Notes: generated from the letters alone by a model not told the origin. A stretch of DNA of 64,000 nt from Rhodobacteraceae bacterium IMCC1909 (GCA_030704425.1 JAPDHM010000002.1:806001-870000); one strand, 5' to 3'. Counted from the stretch's first letter, positions 36,784-47,144 are shown. Numbers and translations are program-made.

Positions 36784-37916
36784 TGTTGCGCTTCCCCAAG
36801 ACCCAATTTTTGCAAGGTTATCTCCACCAAACGATCCGTCACCTCTGCCCCTTCTGAGACAGCCTCCCAACCCGCAGCAGCCATCTCGGCGCATTGGTCA
36901 GGTTCCATCAACACCGCCACGCGGCGGCTCAAATCTTGTGCCGTCTCCAAAGGCTGCGTGGCTCCGGCCTCCCGCAAGCGATCATAGGCATGTTGATTTT
37001 GGCCAATTGCGGGCCCGTGCACAACCGCGCTCCCTAAAGCGGCCGCCACCATTGGGTTGGGCACGTCGCCGCTCGTCAGGCTCCCGCCCATATAAGCAAG
37101 TGCCGCCAACCGATACCAAAGGCCCGTGTCTTCACCCAATTCCGCAAGAAAGACTTGGGTCCGCGATTCGGGCTCACCCTCCTGCGCCCGCGCATGTACG
37201 GTCAATCCCAACTCAGCACAGAGCGGCAGGCAATCCTCCGTGCCTGCAGGATCAAGCAAATCCAAAATCAGAAGCATCCGATGGGCCTTGCGCTGGGCTT
37301 GCATAAAGGCATCAATCACCACGCGCATTTCCTGGTGGGGCACCCTATGCGCAAACCATACAGGCCGCCCCGCCAAAATTTCGCCAATCCGGTCCCGTTC
37401 ACTCTCATCACAGCCTGGCGCCAAGACGCCACCAAGAAGTGGCCCTAGGACCTCTATATTGCGGGCAGGCAAGCCAAGATTCCGCAGACTCCCCGTTGAC
37501 GCAGCTGAGGCAACAAAAGCATGGAACACAGGTTTCAAAGTCTGCCGTGCGATTGTCTTTCGCCAAAGCCAGGTTCGGCTCCAGAGGGGTCGGGTTTCAG
37601 CATTGATCAAGAGAGTCGGAATTGACCGGCGATGGTTTAATCCAAACAATGCAGACGCAACGCTGGCCTCCGCCCAGAGACACAGATCCGGAGAGCTCTC
37701 TGACAACCAAGCCAAACTCGCTTGAGAATCTGCCTCATCCAAAATCACCACATCGGGCGCATAAGTAACCTCCGAGGCTGGGGCCGTCAGAACATAAGAT
37801 AGTGTTGGCTCACTCAATTTCGCGCGCATCAAGACCTCACGGACCGCATCTACCGCCGCGGGTGTATTTGCATGAGCCCATATGAGCGGGCGATCTGTTC
37901 TGGTCTCTGTCGTCAT
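36780..37916 (-). CDS. waaA: 3-deoxy-D-manno-octulosonic-acid (Kdo) transferase
   Basis: A 378-residue GT30-type glycosyltransferase that adds Kdo to lipid A precursor. Signatures are LWAEASVASALFGLNH with the catalytic-region Glu, the LLINAETRPLW segment, VWFAHRVPHQEM and the C-terminal GGSLTSGDVPNPMVAAALGSAVVHGP nucleotide-binding region. The N-terminus is short, with no obvious membrane anchor, compared with enterobacterial WaaA. It is coupled to lpxK by ATGA and preceded by cysQ, a normal lipid A cluster order in Rhodobacterales. Confidence 0.9.
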   Translation of the reverse strand: MTTETRTDRPLIWAHANTPAAVDAVREVLMRAKLSEPTLSYVLTAPASEVTYAPDVVILDEADSQASLAWLSESSPDLCLWAEASVASALFGLNHRRSIPTLLINAETRPLWSRTWLWRKTIARQTLKPVFHAFVASAASTGSLRNLGLPARNIEVLGPLLGGVLAPGCDESERDRIGEILAGRPVWFAHRVPHQEMRVVIDAFMQAQRKAHRMLLILDLLDPAGTEDCLPLCAELGLTVHARAQEGEPESRTQVFLAELGEDTGLWYRLAALAYMGGSLTSGDVPNPMVAAALGSAVVHGPAIGQNQHAYDRLREAGATQPLETAQDLSRRVAVLMEPDQCAEMAAAGWEAVSEGAEVTDRLVEITLQKLGLGEAQQ

Positions 37917-37924
37917 ACTCGCCC

Positions 37925-38692
37925 CTAGGTCAGACCCGCCAAAAGGCCGGAGTGAATATCGCGATTGCTCGCCACCATTCCGTTCAGCTGCGCCGCCGCG
38001 CTGTTAAAAAGGGGCTCAGCTCCAGTTTGATCTGTGGACAGCCCACCCGCCTCATTCACAATCAAACTTCCAGCCGCCACGTCCCACTCCCATGTCGGTC
38101 TTAAAGTCAGCATGCCATCGAAAGCGCCATTGGCCACCAAGCACAAACGATAGGCCAAAGAAGAGCGGAAACTGCGTTTTAAATCCGGAAAACCACCGGG
38201 CCAAAACGCAGGGTCAAAATTGGATTTGGCAGAGAGTATATCCGCCCCCCGGGTCTCGGCGCGAGGCGAGACTGAAATCAGCGCGCCATTAAGAAAGGCT
38301 CCGCCGCCCAAACATGCACAAAACATCATGTCCAACACCGGTAGATAGACCGCAGCCGCTTGAATTTGCCCCGCTTTGGCGACAGCTATGGAATGCGACC
38401 AATGTTCTGTTCCGGCAATAAAAGCCCGCGTGCCATCTATCGGATCGACGATAAATACCTGGTCTTTATGTAATCTTTCTGCACCATCTTCCGTCTCTTC
38501 AGACAGCCAGCCATATCCGGGGCGCGCCGCGCGCAACTCCGCAGACAGCATTTTGTCAACCGCGAGATCGGCCTCGGTCACCGGACCGGCATTGTCTGAT
38601 TTATCCCATATCTCAGGATCTTTTTGAAAAAATCCCATGGCTATATCCCCGGCAGCGCGGGCAGCTTGGGTTATGAGTTCAAGATCATTCAC
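37925..38692 (-). CDS. Inositol-monophosphatase family, CysQ-like 3'(2'),5'-bisphosphate nucleotidase
   Basis: A 255-residue metal-dependent phosphatase. It has GPVTEADLAVDKML, the metal-binding EE in WLSEETEDG, VDPIDGTRAFIAG and the C-terminal WEWDVAAGSLIVNEAGG. CysQ-type enzymes clear 3'-phosphoadenosine 5'-phosphate; inositol-phosphatase activity is the alternative. GTG 38692 is chosen since it begins at the family N-terminus, overlapping the pmbA end by 8 bp; an upstream extension would run through pmbA. Confidence 0.88.
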   Translation of the reverse strand: MNDLELITQAARAAGDIAMGFFQKDPEIWDKSDNAGPVTEADLAVDKMLSAELRAARPGYGWLSEETEDGAERLHKDQVFIVDPIDGTRAFIAGTEHWSHSIAVAKAGQIQAAAVYLPVLDMMFCACLGGGAFLNGALISVSPRAETRGADILSAKSNFDPAFWPGGFPDLKRSFRSSLAYRLCLVANGAFDGMLTLRPTWEWDVAAGSLIVNEAGGLSTDQTGAEPLFNSAAAQLNGMVASNRDIHSGLLAGLT

Positions 38693-40031
38693 CAGCAATT
38701 GCCATCGATGGAACCAATAAGGACGGCACAACCCGCGATAGATAGGCCCGCCCGTCATTGGCCGGAACGATGCTAAGCAGCATCTGCCGCAAGTTTCCCG
38801 CGATCGTGCATTCATTGACCGGGTAGGCAATCTCACCATTTTCTACCCAGAAGCCCGAAGCGCCACGCGAGTAATCTCCAGTCGTGGCATTAATCGACGC
38901 GCCAATCAAAGAAGTCAGCAATAGGCCCGTGCCCATGTCGCGCATCAAATCTTCACGGCTTTGCTGACCTGGCGTCAGCATTACATTACCCACCCCCGGT
39001 GACGGCGGCCCGGAGGGACCGCGCATGGCAGAGCCTGTGCTCTTCAGCCCCAATTGCGTGGCCGTGGACAAATCAAGCGTCCATTCTTGCAAGACCCCAT
39101 CCGCCACAATCGCCCGCTCTGCCACTGGCAAGCCTTCCCCATCAAAGGGGCGTGAGCCACTGGTGCGTTTGCGATGTGGGTTTTCCAGCAATGAGATCCC
39201 TTGCGGCAAAACAGAACTGTGCATCGCATCTTGCAGCCAGCTGGCGCCGCGCGCCACGGCCGAACCATTGCTCGCGGCCAGTAGATGTCCAATCAAGCCG
39301 CTGGAAATACGCTCTTCATAAAGAACCGGAAAAACGCCCGTTGGGGGTTTGCGCGCGCCCTGGCGCGCCACGGCCCTCTCCCCTGCACGGCGGCCAACCT
39401 CAGAGGCCGCACGCAGATCTGCGCGAAAAATCCGAGAGTCGCCATCATAATCGCGTTCCATCTGTGAGCCGGTGCCTGAAATGGCGACACAAGAGAAGCC
39501 ATGATCTGTTCGCGCGTAACCGCCGCTAAATCCATTCGACATGCAAAGGTGAATGCGCCGTGCGCCAAAAGCCGCCCCTGCCGATTGGCATTGCATAACC
39601 CCTGCAACCTCGAGAGCCGCGGCTTCCGCCTCAAGCGCCGTAGCCTGTAATTGAGCCGCCGATGGCTCCTCAGCCGGATCGGACAGCTCAAGCGCTTCCA
39701 CGTCCCAATCACGGGCCAGTTGCTCCGCACTGGCCTGACGCAGATAAGCATCATCAGGCGCATGGCGCGCCATTTCAACGGCACGCTGGGCCATAAGCTC
39801 TATGGCTTCCGCACTGATATCCGAGGCCGAAACACAGGCCTGGCGCGCGCCCAGCATGACCCGCAACCCGATATCAATCCCCTCTGCACGCTCGGCTTGC
39901 TCAAGCTGTCCGCCGCGCACTTCAATAGAGTGCGATACCCCGTCAACCGCCATGGCATCGCAGGCATCCGCCCCGGCGCGTTTCGCGGCATCCAGCAGCT
40001 GTTGACCAAGGTCGACCAAAGATCTTTTCAT
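38685..40031 (-). CDS. pmbA: TldD/PmbA-family protein PmbA (TldE)
   Basis: A 448-residue protein of the TldD/PmbA family. The Gly-rich C-terminal half (ASINATTGDYSRGASGFWVENGEIAYPVNECTIAG) is typical of the PmbA/TldE subunit, which lacks the zinc-binding motif of TldD and acts with it as a proteolytic complex. Such complexes help mature modified peptides and degrade antitoxins. The TldD partner is not in this window. GAGGA precedes the ATG. It overlaps cysQ by 8 bp and is divergent from the iolG-like gene. Confidence 0.9.
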   Translation of the reverse strand: MKRSLVDLGQQLLDAAKRAGADACDAMAVDGVSHSIEVRGGQLEQAERAEGIDIGLRVMLGARQACVSASDISAEAIELMAQRAVEMARHAPDDAYLRQASAEQLARDWDVEALELSDPAEEPSAAQLQATALEAEAAALEVAGVMQCQSAGAAFGARRIHLCMSNGFSGGYARTDHGFSCVAISGTGSQMERDYDGDSRIFRADLRAASEVGRRAGERAVARQGARKPPTGVFPVLYEERISSGLIGHLLAASNGSAVARGASWLQDAMHSSVLPQGISLLENPHRKRTSGSRPFDGEGLPVAERAIVADGVLQEWTLDLSTATQLGLKSTGSAMRGPSGPPSPGVGNVMLTPGQQSREDLMRDMGTGLLLTSLIGASINATTGDYSRGASGFWVENGEIAYPVNECTIAGNLRQMLLSIVPANDGRAYLSRVVPSLLVPSMAIAGE

Positions 40032-40232
40032 TATATGTCCTCTTCTGCTCCCTTGCTAACCAGCAATCGCCGGCCCTACAAGTCGGAGCGATTTCCGAAT
40101 GCCGCATCGGCGGATTAAATGCTGCTTTGGTTATCATGCGCCAGTCTGGGCTTGAATGACCGCCATAACCGCGTATCAATTCGCGAGATATCTTGCAGGC
40201 CTGTTCCTGCGGTGAACTTGAAGGAAAAGTTG

Positions 40233-41240
40233 ATGACAAAAATCGGTCTTTTAGGCGCTGGGCGCATTGGTCAGGTGCATGCCCGAGCCGTATCATCGGT
40301 GCCCAGCGCTCAGTTGGTCGCAGTTGCCGATCCCATGCCCGCAGCGGCAGAGGCGGTGCGCGACACCTATGTCTGCGAGATTCGCACGATTGCGCAAATC
40401 AAAGATTCGGCAGATATTGACGCTGTGATCATCTGCACCCCGACCGACACCCATGCAGATTTGATCGAGGATTTTGCCCGCGCAGGCAAAGCTATTTTCT
40501 GTGAAAAACCGGTTGATCTGGATCTGTCGCGCGTGAAGGCCTGCCTGAAAGTCGTGGATGAGATGAAAGCCACGTTGATGGTTGGCTTTCAAAGACGCTT
40601 TGATCCAGACTTTCAAGCTCTGCGCGCAGAGATCGATGCAGGACATATTGGCGAGGTGGAAATGGTCACATTAATCAGCCGCGATCCCGGCGCGCCTCCT
40701 TATGATTACATTGAGCGCTCCGGCGGCATCTTTCGAGATATGATGATCCATGATTTTGACGTGGCGCGCTGGATGCTGGGCGAGGAGGTCGAAACGGTGC
40801 AGGCGGCCGGCTCCGTGCTCACCGATCCTGAGATTGGCAATCGCGGCGATTTTGACAGCGCAAATGCCATTTTGCGCACAGCCAGCGGCAAACAATGCAC
40901 CATCAGCAATTCGCGCCGCGCCACCTTTGGCTATGATCAGCGCATCGAGGTGCATGGCTCGGGCGGCTCTGTGGCCGCCGACAATCATCACCAATCGCGC
41001 GTCACCGTAGCCAATGGCGCCGGCTATACCCGCCCGCCGCTACTCGATTTCTTCATGACCCGCTATATCGCGGCCTATGCGGCGGAAATTGAACATTTCG
41101 TGGCCTGTTTAAATTCAGGGCAGACCCCTCGTACCAGTGGCTATGATGGGCTAATGTCTCTTGCCTTAGCCGAGGCCGCCTTGGAATCGGCGCGCACGGG
41201 TCAGGCGGTACGGCCGGCAGATCTTTTGAGCCACAGTTGA
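40233..41240 (+). CDS. Gfo/Idh/MocA-family dehydrogenase, inositol 2-dehydrogenase-like
   Basis: A 335-residue NAD-binding oxidoreductase. The N-terminal Rossmann motif is KIGLLGAGRIGQVHARAV, followed by the CEKPVDLD active-site Lys motif and a mid-protein GGIFRDMMIHDFDVARWM stretch, with the typical alpha/beta sandwich domain after residue 120. The EKPVDLD and HDFDVARW motifs are frequent in IolG (myo-inositol 2-dehydrogenase), so inositol or a related polyol is a likely substrate; no iol cluster is adjacent. ATG 40233 has an AAGGA site, and the longer upstream frame lacks one. A GST gene follows after 52 bp. Confidence 0.85.
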   Translation: MTKIGLLGAGRIGQVHARAVSSVPSAQLVAVADPMPAAAEAVRDTYVCEIRTIAQIKDSADIDAVIICTPTDTHADLIEDFARAGKAIFCEKPVDLDLSRVKACLKVVDEMKATLMVGFQRRFDPDFQALRAEIDAGHIGEVEMVTLISRDPGAPPYDYIERSGGIFRDMMIHDFDVARWMLGEEVETVQAAGSVLTDPEIGNRGDFDSANAILRTASGKQCTISNSRRATFGYDQRIEVHGSGGSVAADNHHQSRVTVANGAGYTRPPLLDFFMTRYIAAYAAEIEHFVACLNSGQTPRTSGYDGLMSLALAEAALESARTGQAVRPADLLSHS

Positions 41241-41292
41241 GCAAGCGCGCAGCCACCCAGCAGATAATCCCCCTCTTTGAAAGGTGAATAAA

Positions 41293-41898
41293 ATGAAATT
41301 GATTATGGCAGAAGCCTCCCCCTTTGCGCGGAAAGTTCGGGTTGTGTTGCGCGAGACCAACCAACTGAAAGATGTAGAAGAGGTGAGCATCGCGACCTCC
41401 CCCTTTCAGGTCAATGAACAGGCCAAGGCCGCCAATCCGACCGGGCGTATCCCCTCTTTGAGTCGCGCCGATGGACCTGCGCTATATGATAGCCGCGTAA
41501 TCACACGTTATTTGGACGCAAAAGCCTCCGCCGGGCTGTATCCAGAGACCGGGCTTTGGGATGTACTCACAGTTGAGGCCACGGGCGATTCCATGATGGA
41601 TAGTGCGGTGAGCATCTCCTATGAGCTGCGTTTACGTCCAGAAGAAAAGGTCAGCACCGAGTGGACCGAGGCCCAATGGGCCAAAGTCATGGGCGGTTGC
41701 CATGCCTTGCAACGCCAATGGATGGATCTGCTAAACGGCCCGCTCACTATGGCGCATATCAGCATTGCCTGCGCATTGGGCTATCTGGATCTGCGCCATG
41801 ATGCGCGCAATTGGCGGCAAGGACAGGACGCGCTGGCGGTTTGGTTTGCAGACTTCTCAAAACGCTCCAGCTTTCAGGACACACATTTCGACGGGTAA
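41293..41898 (+). CDS. Glutathione S-transferase family protein
   Basis: A 201-residue GST. The N-terminal domain has EASPFARKVRVVLRETN with Ser (not Cys) at the active-site position and IPSLSRADGPALYDSRVITRYLD with the Ser of the GSH site, followed by a helical C-terminal domain. It resembles the ubiquitous bacterial GST family (YfcF/YibF-like), with substrate unknown. ATG 41293 is used with a GAAAGGTGA site; a GTG three codons earlier is possible. It may share a transcript with the dehydrogenase upstream. Confidence 0.86.
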   Translation: MKLIMAEASPFARKVRVVLRETNQLKDVEEVSIATSPFQVNEQAKAANPTGRIPSLSRADGPALYDSRVITRYLDAKASAGLYPETGLWDVLTVEATGDSMMDSAVSISYELRLRPEEKVSTEWTEAQWAKVMGGCHALQRQWMDLLNGPLTMAHISIACALGYLDLRHDARNWRQGQDALAVWFADFSKRSSFQDTHFDG

Positions 41899-42133
41899 TT
41901 TCTGCCTCCCTCAACGCTTCGAGCGCATCACTCAGAAGGTACCGTCAAACCCACCCAATCAACTTTTGGAAATTGTCGCTTAAATGCGGCAAATTCGCAC
42001 CTTGCAGACTGCGCCCGAATGTCCGCTGGACGTGGGGCTATGGCTGAGCTACTTAGCGCTTCGAGTGACTCTACTTCTGTGGGGTCCGAGTCTTTGAGCC
42101 AGTCATTACTGGCAGTTAACTTGGAGGAACCTC

Positions 42134-42712
42134 GTGGCACATACAGATGAACACGAAGGCACCCGTAGAGATTTTCTCTACTACGCGACGGCAGGTGCAG
42201 GTGCAGGCGCAGTAGCAGCGGGCGCGGCAGTTTGGCCCTTGGTCAATCAGATGAACCCCTCTGCGGATGTGCTGGCATTGGCCGCAATCCGCGTAGACGT
42301 GGCTGACGTTGAACCTGGCACGCAGATTACTGTCCTGTGGCAAGGTAAGCCTGTATTCATTCGGCGTCGTACCAACAGCGAAATTGAAGCTGCGCGTGCC
42401 GTAGATATGGAAGATTTAATCGACAGCAATGGTCGCAATGATAACAGTCCAGATCTTTCCGCCACTGATGAAAACCGCGCGCTTGACGAAAACGGCGAAT
42501 GGTTGGTGATGCTGGGAGTTTGCACCCACTTGGGCTGCGTGCCTTTAGGAGATGGCGCCGGTGAGTTTGGCGGTTGGTTCTGCCCCTGTCACGGGTCTCA
42601 TTACGATACAGCTGGACGCATTCGTAAAGGTCCAGCCCCGGAAAACCTGTTGGTTCCAGTGGCCCGTTTCGACGGAGAAACTGAACTTGTCATTGGTAAG
42701 GAGAACGCATAA
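42134..42712 (+). CDS. petA: Ubiquinol-cytochrome c reductase Rieske iron-sulfur subunit
   Basis: A 192-residue subunit of the bc1 complex. A twin-arginine motif (RRDFLYY) and one N-terminal membrane helix rich in Ala/Gly are followed by the Rieske cluster motifs [10 protein letters not shown] and [10 protein letters not shown], with the two Cys and two His ligands. A GTG start follows a strong TTGGAGGA site. It is the first gene of petABC, with a 235-bp upstream region lacking genes. Confidence 0.96.
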   Translation: MAHTDEHEGTRRDFLYYATAGAGAGAVAAGAAVWPLVNQMNPSADVLALAAIRVDVADVEPGTQITVLWQGKPVFIRRRTNSEIEAARAVDMEDLIDSNGRNDNSPDLSATDENRALDENGEWLVMLGVCTHLGCVPLGDGAGEFGGWFCPCHGSHYDTAGRIRKGPAPENLLVPVARFDGETELVIGKENA

Positions 42713-44049
42713 TGGGCAGCATTCCACACGATCACTACGAACCAAAGTCCAAGACCGCAAAAGCAATCAACTCCCGTCTGCCGATAATTGGTCTTTTGCA
42801 TGACACCTTAATGATCCCCACTCCGAAGAATCTCAACTGGATGTGGATTTGGGGTATTGTTTTGACGTTCTGCCTGGCTATGCAAATTGTCACAGGCGTC
42901 GTTCTGGTAATGCATTACACTCCGCATGTCGATCTGGCCTTTGCCTCCATTGAGCATATCATGCGCGACGTGAATGGTGGCCATATGATTCGTTATTTCC
43001 ACATGAATGGCGCGTCTTTATTCTTTATAGCGGTTTATGCCCATATGTTCCGTGGTCTCTACTACGGCAGCTATAAAGCCCCGCGTGAGATCACATGGAT
43101 CATTGGTATGCTGATTTATCTGTTGATGATGGCTACAGGCTTTTTGGGATATGTTTTACCTTGGGGGCAAATGTCCTTCCATGGTACAGCTGTAATCACG
43201 GGCCTTTTTGGCGCAATCCCCTTTGTTGGTGAAACGTTGCAAACTTGGTTACTGGGCGCAAGTGCGGTGGGTCAACCAGCTTTGAACCGTTTCTTCAGCT
43301 TGCACTATCTCCTACCATTTTTGATTGCGGGTCTAGTTATCGTTCACATTTGGGCGTTTCACACAACCGGCAACAACAATCCAACGGGGGTTGAAGTACG
43401 CCGAGGTTCGAAAGCCGAAGCTGAAAAAGACACTTTACCCTTCTGGCCCTACTTTGTTGTCAAGGATCTCTTCGCCCTTGGCGTGATCATGACGGTGTTC
43501 ATGGCGATTGTTGGCTTCATGCCAAACTATCTAGGGCATCCGGACAACTATATAGAGGCAAACGCGCTGGTAACACCTGCGCACATCGTTCCTGAATGGT
43601 ATTATCTACCATTCTACGCCATTCTTCGAGCTTTCACTTCAGAAGTCTGGGTCGTTCAGATCGCAAGCTTTGTAACAGGTGGGATAATCGATGCGAAATT
43701 CTTTGGCGTTTTGGCCATGTTTGGTGCAATTGCCGTTATGGCGCTTGCGCCATGGCTTGACACCTCCAGCATACGCTCCGGTCGCTATCGCCCCATGTTT
43801 AAATGGTGGTTTGGCATCTTAGTTGCGGATTTCATCTTCTTAATGTGGCTCGGCGCCCGTCCAGCAGAAGAACCGTATGCCTCGTTGTCTTTGATTGGAG
43901 CGACCTACTGGTTTGCTTACTTTTTGGTTATATTACCGTTGTTGGGCGTTCTGGAAAAACCATCAGCTCCACCTGCAACTATCGAAGATGACTTCAATGC
44001 CAAACTCGGCACAGTCGGGGTAGCCAGAGCTGCCAACCCGGCAGAGTGA
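42712..44049 (+). CDS. petB: Ubiquinol-cytochrome c reductase cytochrome b
   Basis: A 445-residue membrane subunit with eight transmembrane helices. Haem-ligand histidines lie in [20 protein letters not shown] and [13 protein letters not shown], and the Q-site PEWY motif occurs as [17 protein letters not shown]. The ATG overlaps the petA stop (TAATG), so translation is coupled. Length and helix layout are those of the roseobacter enzyme, with no defect seen. Confidence 0.97.
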   Translation: MGSIPHDHYEPKSKTAKAINSRLPIIGLLHDTLMIPTPKNLNWMWIWGIVLTFCLAMQIVTGVVLVMHYTPHVDLAFASIEHIMRDVNGGHMIRYFHMNGASLFFIAVYAHMFRGLYYGSYKAPREITWIIGMLIYLLMMATGFLGYVLPWGQMSFHGTAVITGLFGAIPFVGETLQTWLLGASAVGQPALNRFFSLHYLLPFLIAGLVIVHIWAFHTTGNNNPTGVEVRRGSKAEAEKDTLPFWPYFVVKDLFALGVIMTVFMAIVGFMPNYLGHPDNYIEANALVTPAHIVPEWYYLPFYAILRAFTSEVWVVQIASFVTGGIIDAKFFGVLAMFGAIAVMALAPWLDTSSIRSGRYRPMFKWWFGILVADFIFLMWLGARPAEEPYASLSLIGATYWFAYFLVILPLLGVLEKPSAPPATIEDDFNAKLGTVGVARAANPAE

Positions 44050-44063
44050 GAAGGTAACTAAAT

Positions 44064-44864
44064 ATGTTCAAGAAACTCACAACAGGTCTCACAATGGCTT
44101 TGCTCCTCGCCACTGGCGGAGTGCAGGCTGCCGGTAGTGAAGGTTATGTTAAAGACCACGCCTTCTCTTTTGAGGGTCCATTTGGGTCCTACGACCAAGA
44201 TCAACTGCGGCGAGGCCTTAAAATCTACACTGAAGTGTGCTCCTCATGCCACGGCATGAAATTTGTGCCAATTCGCTCTTTAGGTGACGAAGGCGGGCCG
44301 CATTTGAGCAAAAATGAAGTTCGTGCCTATGCATCTGATTTCATCGAAGTTTGGGATGCGTCATTGAATGATGGTGAGGGCGACTATCGCGAAGCAGTGC
44401 CCGCAGATCATTTTCCAAAGGGCGGAAACGCCAATGCTCCAGACCTATCTCTTATGGCAAAAGCCCGAGCAGGCTTTCACGGTCCAGCCGGGACAGGCAT
44501 AAACCAATTGATTAAAGGCATGGGCGGGTCTGAATATATTCTGTCATTATTGACAAGCTACACAGGCGAAGAAAAGACTTCTGCAGGCGTTACTCTTTAC
44601 GAAAATACTGCTTATCCAGGTGGATGGATCTCAATGGGCCCTCCATTGGAGGACGAGTACGTTGAGTTCGAAGACGGTTATCCAAATGACCTGCAACATC
44701 TCGCTGAGGACATCTCAGCCTTCCTAATGTGGACAGCTGAACCAAAACTGAACGATCGCAAGCGTGCCGGCGCGGTTGGTGTTTTGATCTTGGGTTTTCT
44801 GACCCTACTGTTGTACTTCGCCAATAAGGCGCTCTGGCGGCCCATAAAATATAGAAAAGACTAA
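44064..44864 (+). CDS. petC: Ubiquinol-cytochrome c reductase cytochrome c1
   Basis: A 266-residue periplasmic haem protein. It has a signal peptide (cleavage near QAAG), a haem motif CSSCH (Cys59, Cys62, His63), a downstream LAEDISAFLMWTAEP segment, and a C-terminal anchor helix (AVGVLILGFLTLLLYFANKALW) with a basic tail. It completes petABC, passing electrons to cytochrome c2-type carriers such as the one at 59243-59686. A strong terminator follows. Confidence 0.96.
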   Translation: MFKKLTTGLTMALLLATGGVQAAGSEGYVKDHAFSFEGPFGSYDQDQLRRGLKIYTEVCSSCHGMKFVPIRSLGDEGGPHLSKNEVRAYASDFIEVWDASLNDGEGDYREAVPADHFPKGGNANAPDLSLMAKARAGFHGPAGTGINQLIKGMGGSEYILSLLTSYTGEEKTSAGVTLYENTAYPGGWISMGPPLEDEYVEFEDGYPNDLQHLAEDISAFLMWTAEPKLNDRKRAGAVGVLILGFLTLLLYFANKALWRPIKYRKD

Positions 44865-44878
44865 GTCTTTTGACACAG

Positions 44879-44908
44879 AAAACGCGCCTCCTAGGGGGCG
44901 CGTTTTTT
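44879..44908 (+). terminator. Rho-independent terminator of petABC
   Basis: A GC-rich stem (AACGCGCC / GGCGCGTT) with a short CTAG-containing loop runs into six T residues, 15 bp after petC. The A-rich left side may also serve the convergent thiBPQ operon. Confidence 0.85.
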
Positions 44909-44914
44909 ATGGGC

Positions 44915-45616
44915 TCAAGGGGCCCGCCGCCCCAAATATGACTGCAACGCCGGGGGGGGATGGTCAAATAGGGAGCCAATTGGCGTAGGCGCCTGGGCCT
45001 GACCCTCGGCGACCAGAATGGCATACTCCGCAAAGCTCAATGCATCTTGTGGGTCATGGGTGACCATCAATGCGGTAATACCAGCCTGCTGAACAATGTG
45101 CCGCGTTATTTCAAGCATTTCATCCTTCAGCGCTGGGCCCAGAGCCGCAAAGGGTTCATCAAGCAGCAAAAGCGGACGTTGGCGCAACAATACCCGCGCC
45201 AATCCCGCCCGACCCTGCTGCCCGCCCGAGAGGTCACGCGGATAGGCCATTGGTTTGTCCCCCAGTCCCACCTGCTCCAGCGCCGCTACAGCCTGTGCCT
45301 TCTGAGCTGCCGATAAACGCATGTCAGGTCGCAGGCCGATCGCCACATTGTCCAGCACAGTGAGATGAGGAAAAAGATTATGATCTTGAAACAAAATACT
45401 GAGCGGCCTTTCGCCGGGATGGTCTGGCATGGGCTGCCCGCTCCAAAGCATCTGCCCGGCCCTAGGAACAAGAAACCCGGCGATCCCATTGAGCAAAGTC
45501 GACTTACCCCCACCGGAGGGACCAATCACCGCCACACGATCCCCAGCTGCAATTTGCAGATCCGCCGTGAGAGAGAATTCATTGAGCTGATAACACAGCC
45601 TATCTAAGTGTAGCAT
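44915..45616 (-). CDS. thiQ: Thiamine ABC transporter ATP-binding protein
   Basis: A 233-residue ABC ATPase. Walker A is VIGPSGGGKST, the signature is DLSGGQQGRAGLARVLL, and Walker B is LLLLDEPFAALGP; the H-loop is in LMVTHDPQDAL. Starting at ATG 45616 gives a normal N-terminus (MLHLDRLCY) and a 17-bp overlap with thiP; an earlier start would run further into thiP. It powers import of thiamine or its phosphates with ThiB and ThiP. Confidence 0.93.
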   Translation of the reverse strand: MLHLDRLCYQLNEFSLTADLQIAAGDRVAVIGPSGGGKSTLLNGIAGFLVPRAGQMLWSGQPMPDHPGERPLSILFQDHNLFPHLTVLDNVAIGLRPDMRLSAAQKAQAVAALEQVGLGDKPMAYPRDLSGGQQGRAGLARVLLRQRPLLLLDEPFAALGPALKDEMLEITRHIVQQAGITALMVTHDPQDALSFAEYAILVAEGQAQAPTPIGSLFDHPPPALQSYLGRRAP

Positions 45617-47144
45617 GTCCGCGCCCTCCACGATCAAACATCCAAAACAAAAACAAGCTCTGCACCACGAGCATCACCGCTGTGGCGGCGGCCTGGTCCA
45701 TACGGTATGCGCCCATTAAGCGATACAGCATCAGCGGCAGGGTTTGCAGATCAGGATCCGCAAAAAGCGCGATCACGCCAAGATCCCCCATCGAGAGCGC
45801 CGCCGCAAGGCCGGCCGAAAATCCTATTGGGCGACGCAGGCGCGGCACTAAGATCCGTGTCATCCAAATCCAGCGCCCCATTCCAAGACTCATGCGCAAA
45901 TGAAGATAGTCGCCATAAGTCTCTCGAACCGCTGGCATCAAGACACGCAGAGCAAATGGCAAAGCCATCATTGCATTGACCGAAGCTGTGATCGGCAAGG
46001 CGAAAGCCATGGGTTGCGTATAAGGGAAAATCAACACAAAAAGACCGGTTCCCACCACCAGCGGACTGCTGGCCAGCCCTAAAATGCCCATGGCCTCCGC
46101 CAAGCTGCGGGCCAGTGATCCGCGGCGGGCAAAGGCCAGCGCGAGCGTCAAAGCCATCGCCAGGCAAAGGGCAGTTGATATAATAGCGATGGTCAATGAC
46201 GTTAAGCTGGCCGCGAAAATTTGCGGTGGCACCTCGAGCATATGCCGCAGCCCACGCATAAGAACAGCACCAAGCGGCAACACCAAAAAAGCACTGGCGA
46301 CGGAAATCCATAATCCATCCCATATCCGATGTTGCGGCCCATCCAAGCGCTGCACAACCCGATCAAACCCAAGTCCGTCGGTTTGCGGCAACGGTACGAG
46401 AAACGCCAGAAGTGACACGGCGCCGCAAATTGTAAATTGGACAAGAGCAAGACTGGCCGCCTTTCCCAAATCAAAATCCAAGCGAAACGCCTGATAAATG
46501 GCGAGCTCGATCGTTGTGCCCTTTGGCCCGCCCCCAACCGCCAATGCTACAACAAAGCTGGTGAGGCATAGCAAGAAGACAAGCAAGAAAGCCCCTGGAA
46601 CCGTAGCGCGCAGCATCGGCCCTTCGATCAATCGAAAGTAGGCCCATGCCGTGGCACCAAGGCTTTCGGCCACTCGAAATCGCTCTGCCGGGATCGCCGT
46701 CCAAGCTTGTAGCAAGAGCCGCGTCACCAAAGGTAAATTGAAAAATACATGGGCCAGAATAACACCCGGCGCGCCATAGATGGATAGTTTAGAAAACCCG
46801 GCCCAGTCCAATGCAGCGCTGATCCATCCTGCTCGGCCAAAGACTGCCAAAAGGCCCAGGACGCCGACTATCACGGGCAGAATAAATGGCGCGCCCAGAA
46901 GGGTGATCAAAGCTTGGCGTCCAGGGAAGCTTTGCCGTGCCAAGGCCCGCGCCACAGGAATCGCCATTGCAGTGCTCAGGACTGCCGAGAGGCTCGCTTG
47001 CCATAAGGTGAATTTTACAGCCGACCAGTCGGCACTGTTCAGCGCAGCAAGCCCGCGCCCCTGCAGGCCAACAACCAAGGCTGTACCAAGAGAAAAGAGA
47101 AGCAGGGCAATCAAGACCGCCCCGCCAAGAACAATGCGTAACAT
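45600..47144 (-). CDS. thiP: Thiamine/thiamine pyrophosphate ABC transporter permease
   Basis: A 514-residue inner-membrane protein made of two fused binding-protein-dependent permease halves, about twelve membrane segments in all. ATG 47144 is used because it overlaps the thiB stop (TAATG) and gives the family N-terminus (MLRIVLGGAVLI); an ATG eight codons earlier lies in thiB. The fused-permease format is characteristic of ThiP. Confidence 0.92.
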   Translation of the reverse strand: MLRIVLGGAVLIALLLFSLGTALVVGLQGRGLAALNSADWSAVKFTLWQASLSAVLSTAMAIPVARALARQSFPGRQALITLLGAPFILPVIVGVLGLLAVFGRAGWISAALDWAGFSKLSIYGAPGVILAHVFFNLPLVTRLLLQAWTAIPAERFRVAESLGATAWAYFRLIEGPMLRATVPGAFLLVFLLCLTSFVVALAVGGGPKGTTIELAIYQAFRLDFDLGKAASLALVQFTICGAVSLLAFLVPLPQTDGLGFDRVVQRLDGPQHRIWDGLWISVASAFLVLPLGAVLMRGLRHMLEVPPQIFAASLTSLTIAIISTALCLAMALTLALAFARRGSLARSLAEAMGILGLASSPLVVGTGLFVLIFPYTQPMAFALPITASVNAMMALPFALRVLMPAVRETYGDYLHLRMSLGMGRWIWMTRILVPRLRRPIGFSAGLAAALSMGDLGVIALFADPDLQTLPLMLYRLMGAYRMDQAAATAVMLVVQSLFLFWMFDRGGRGHATLR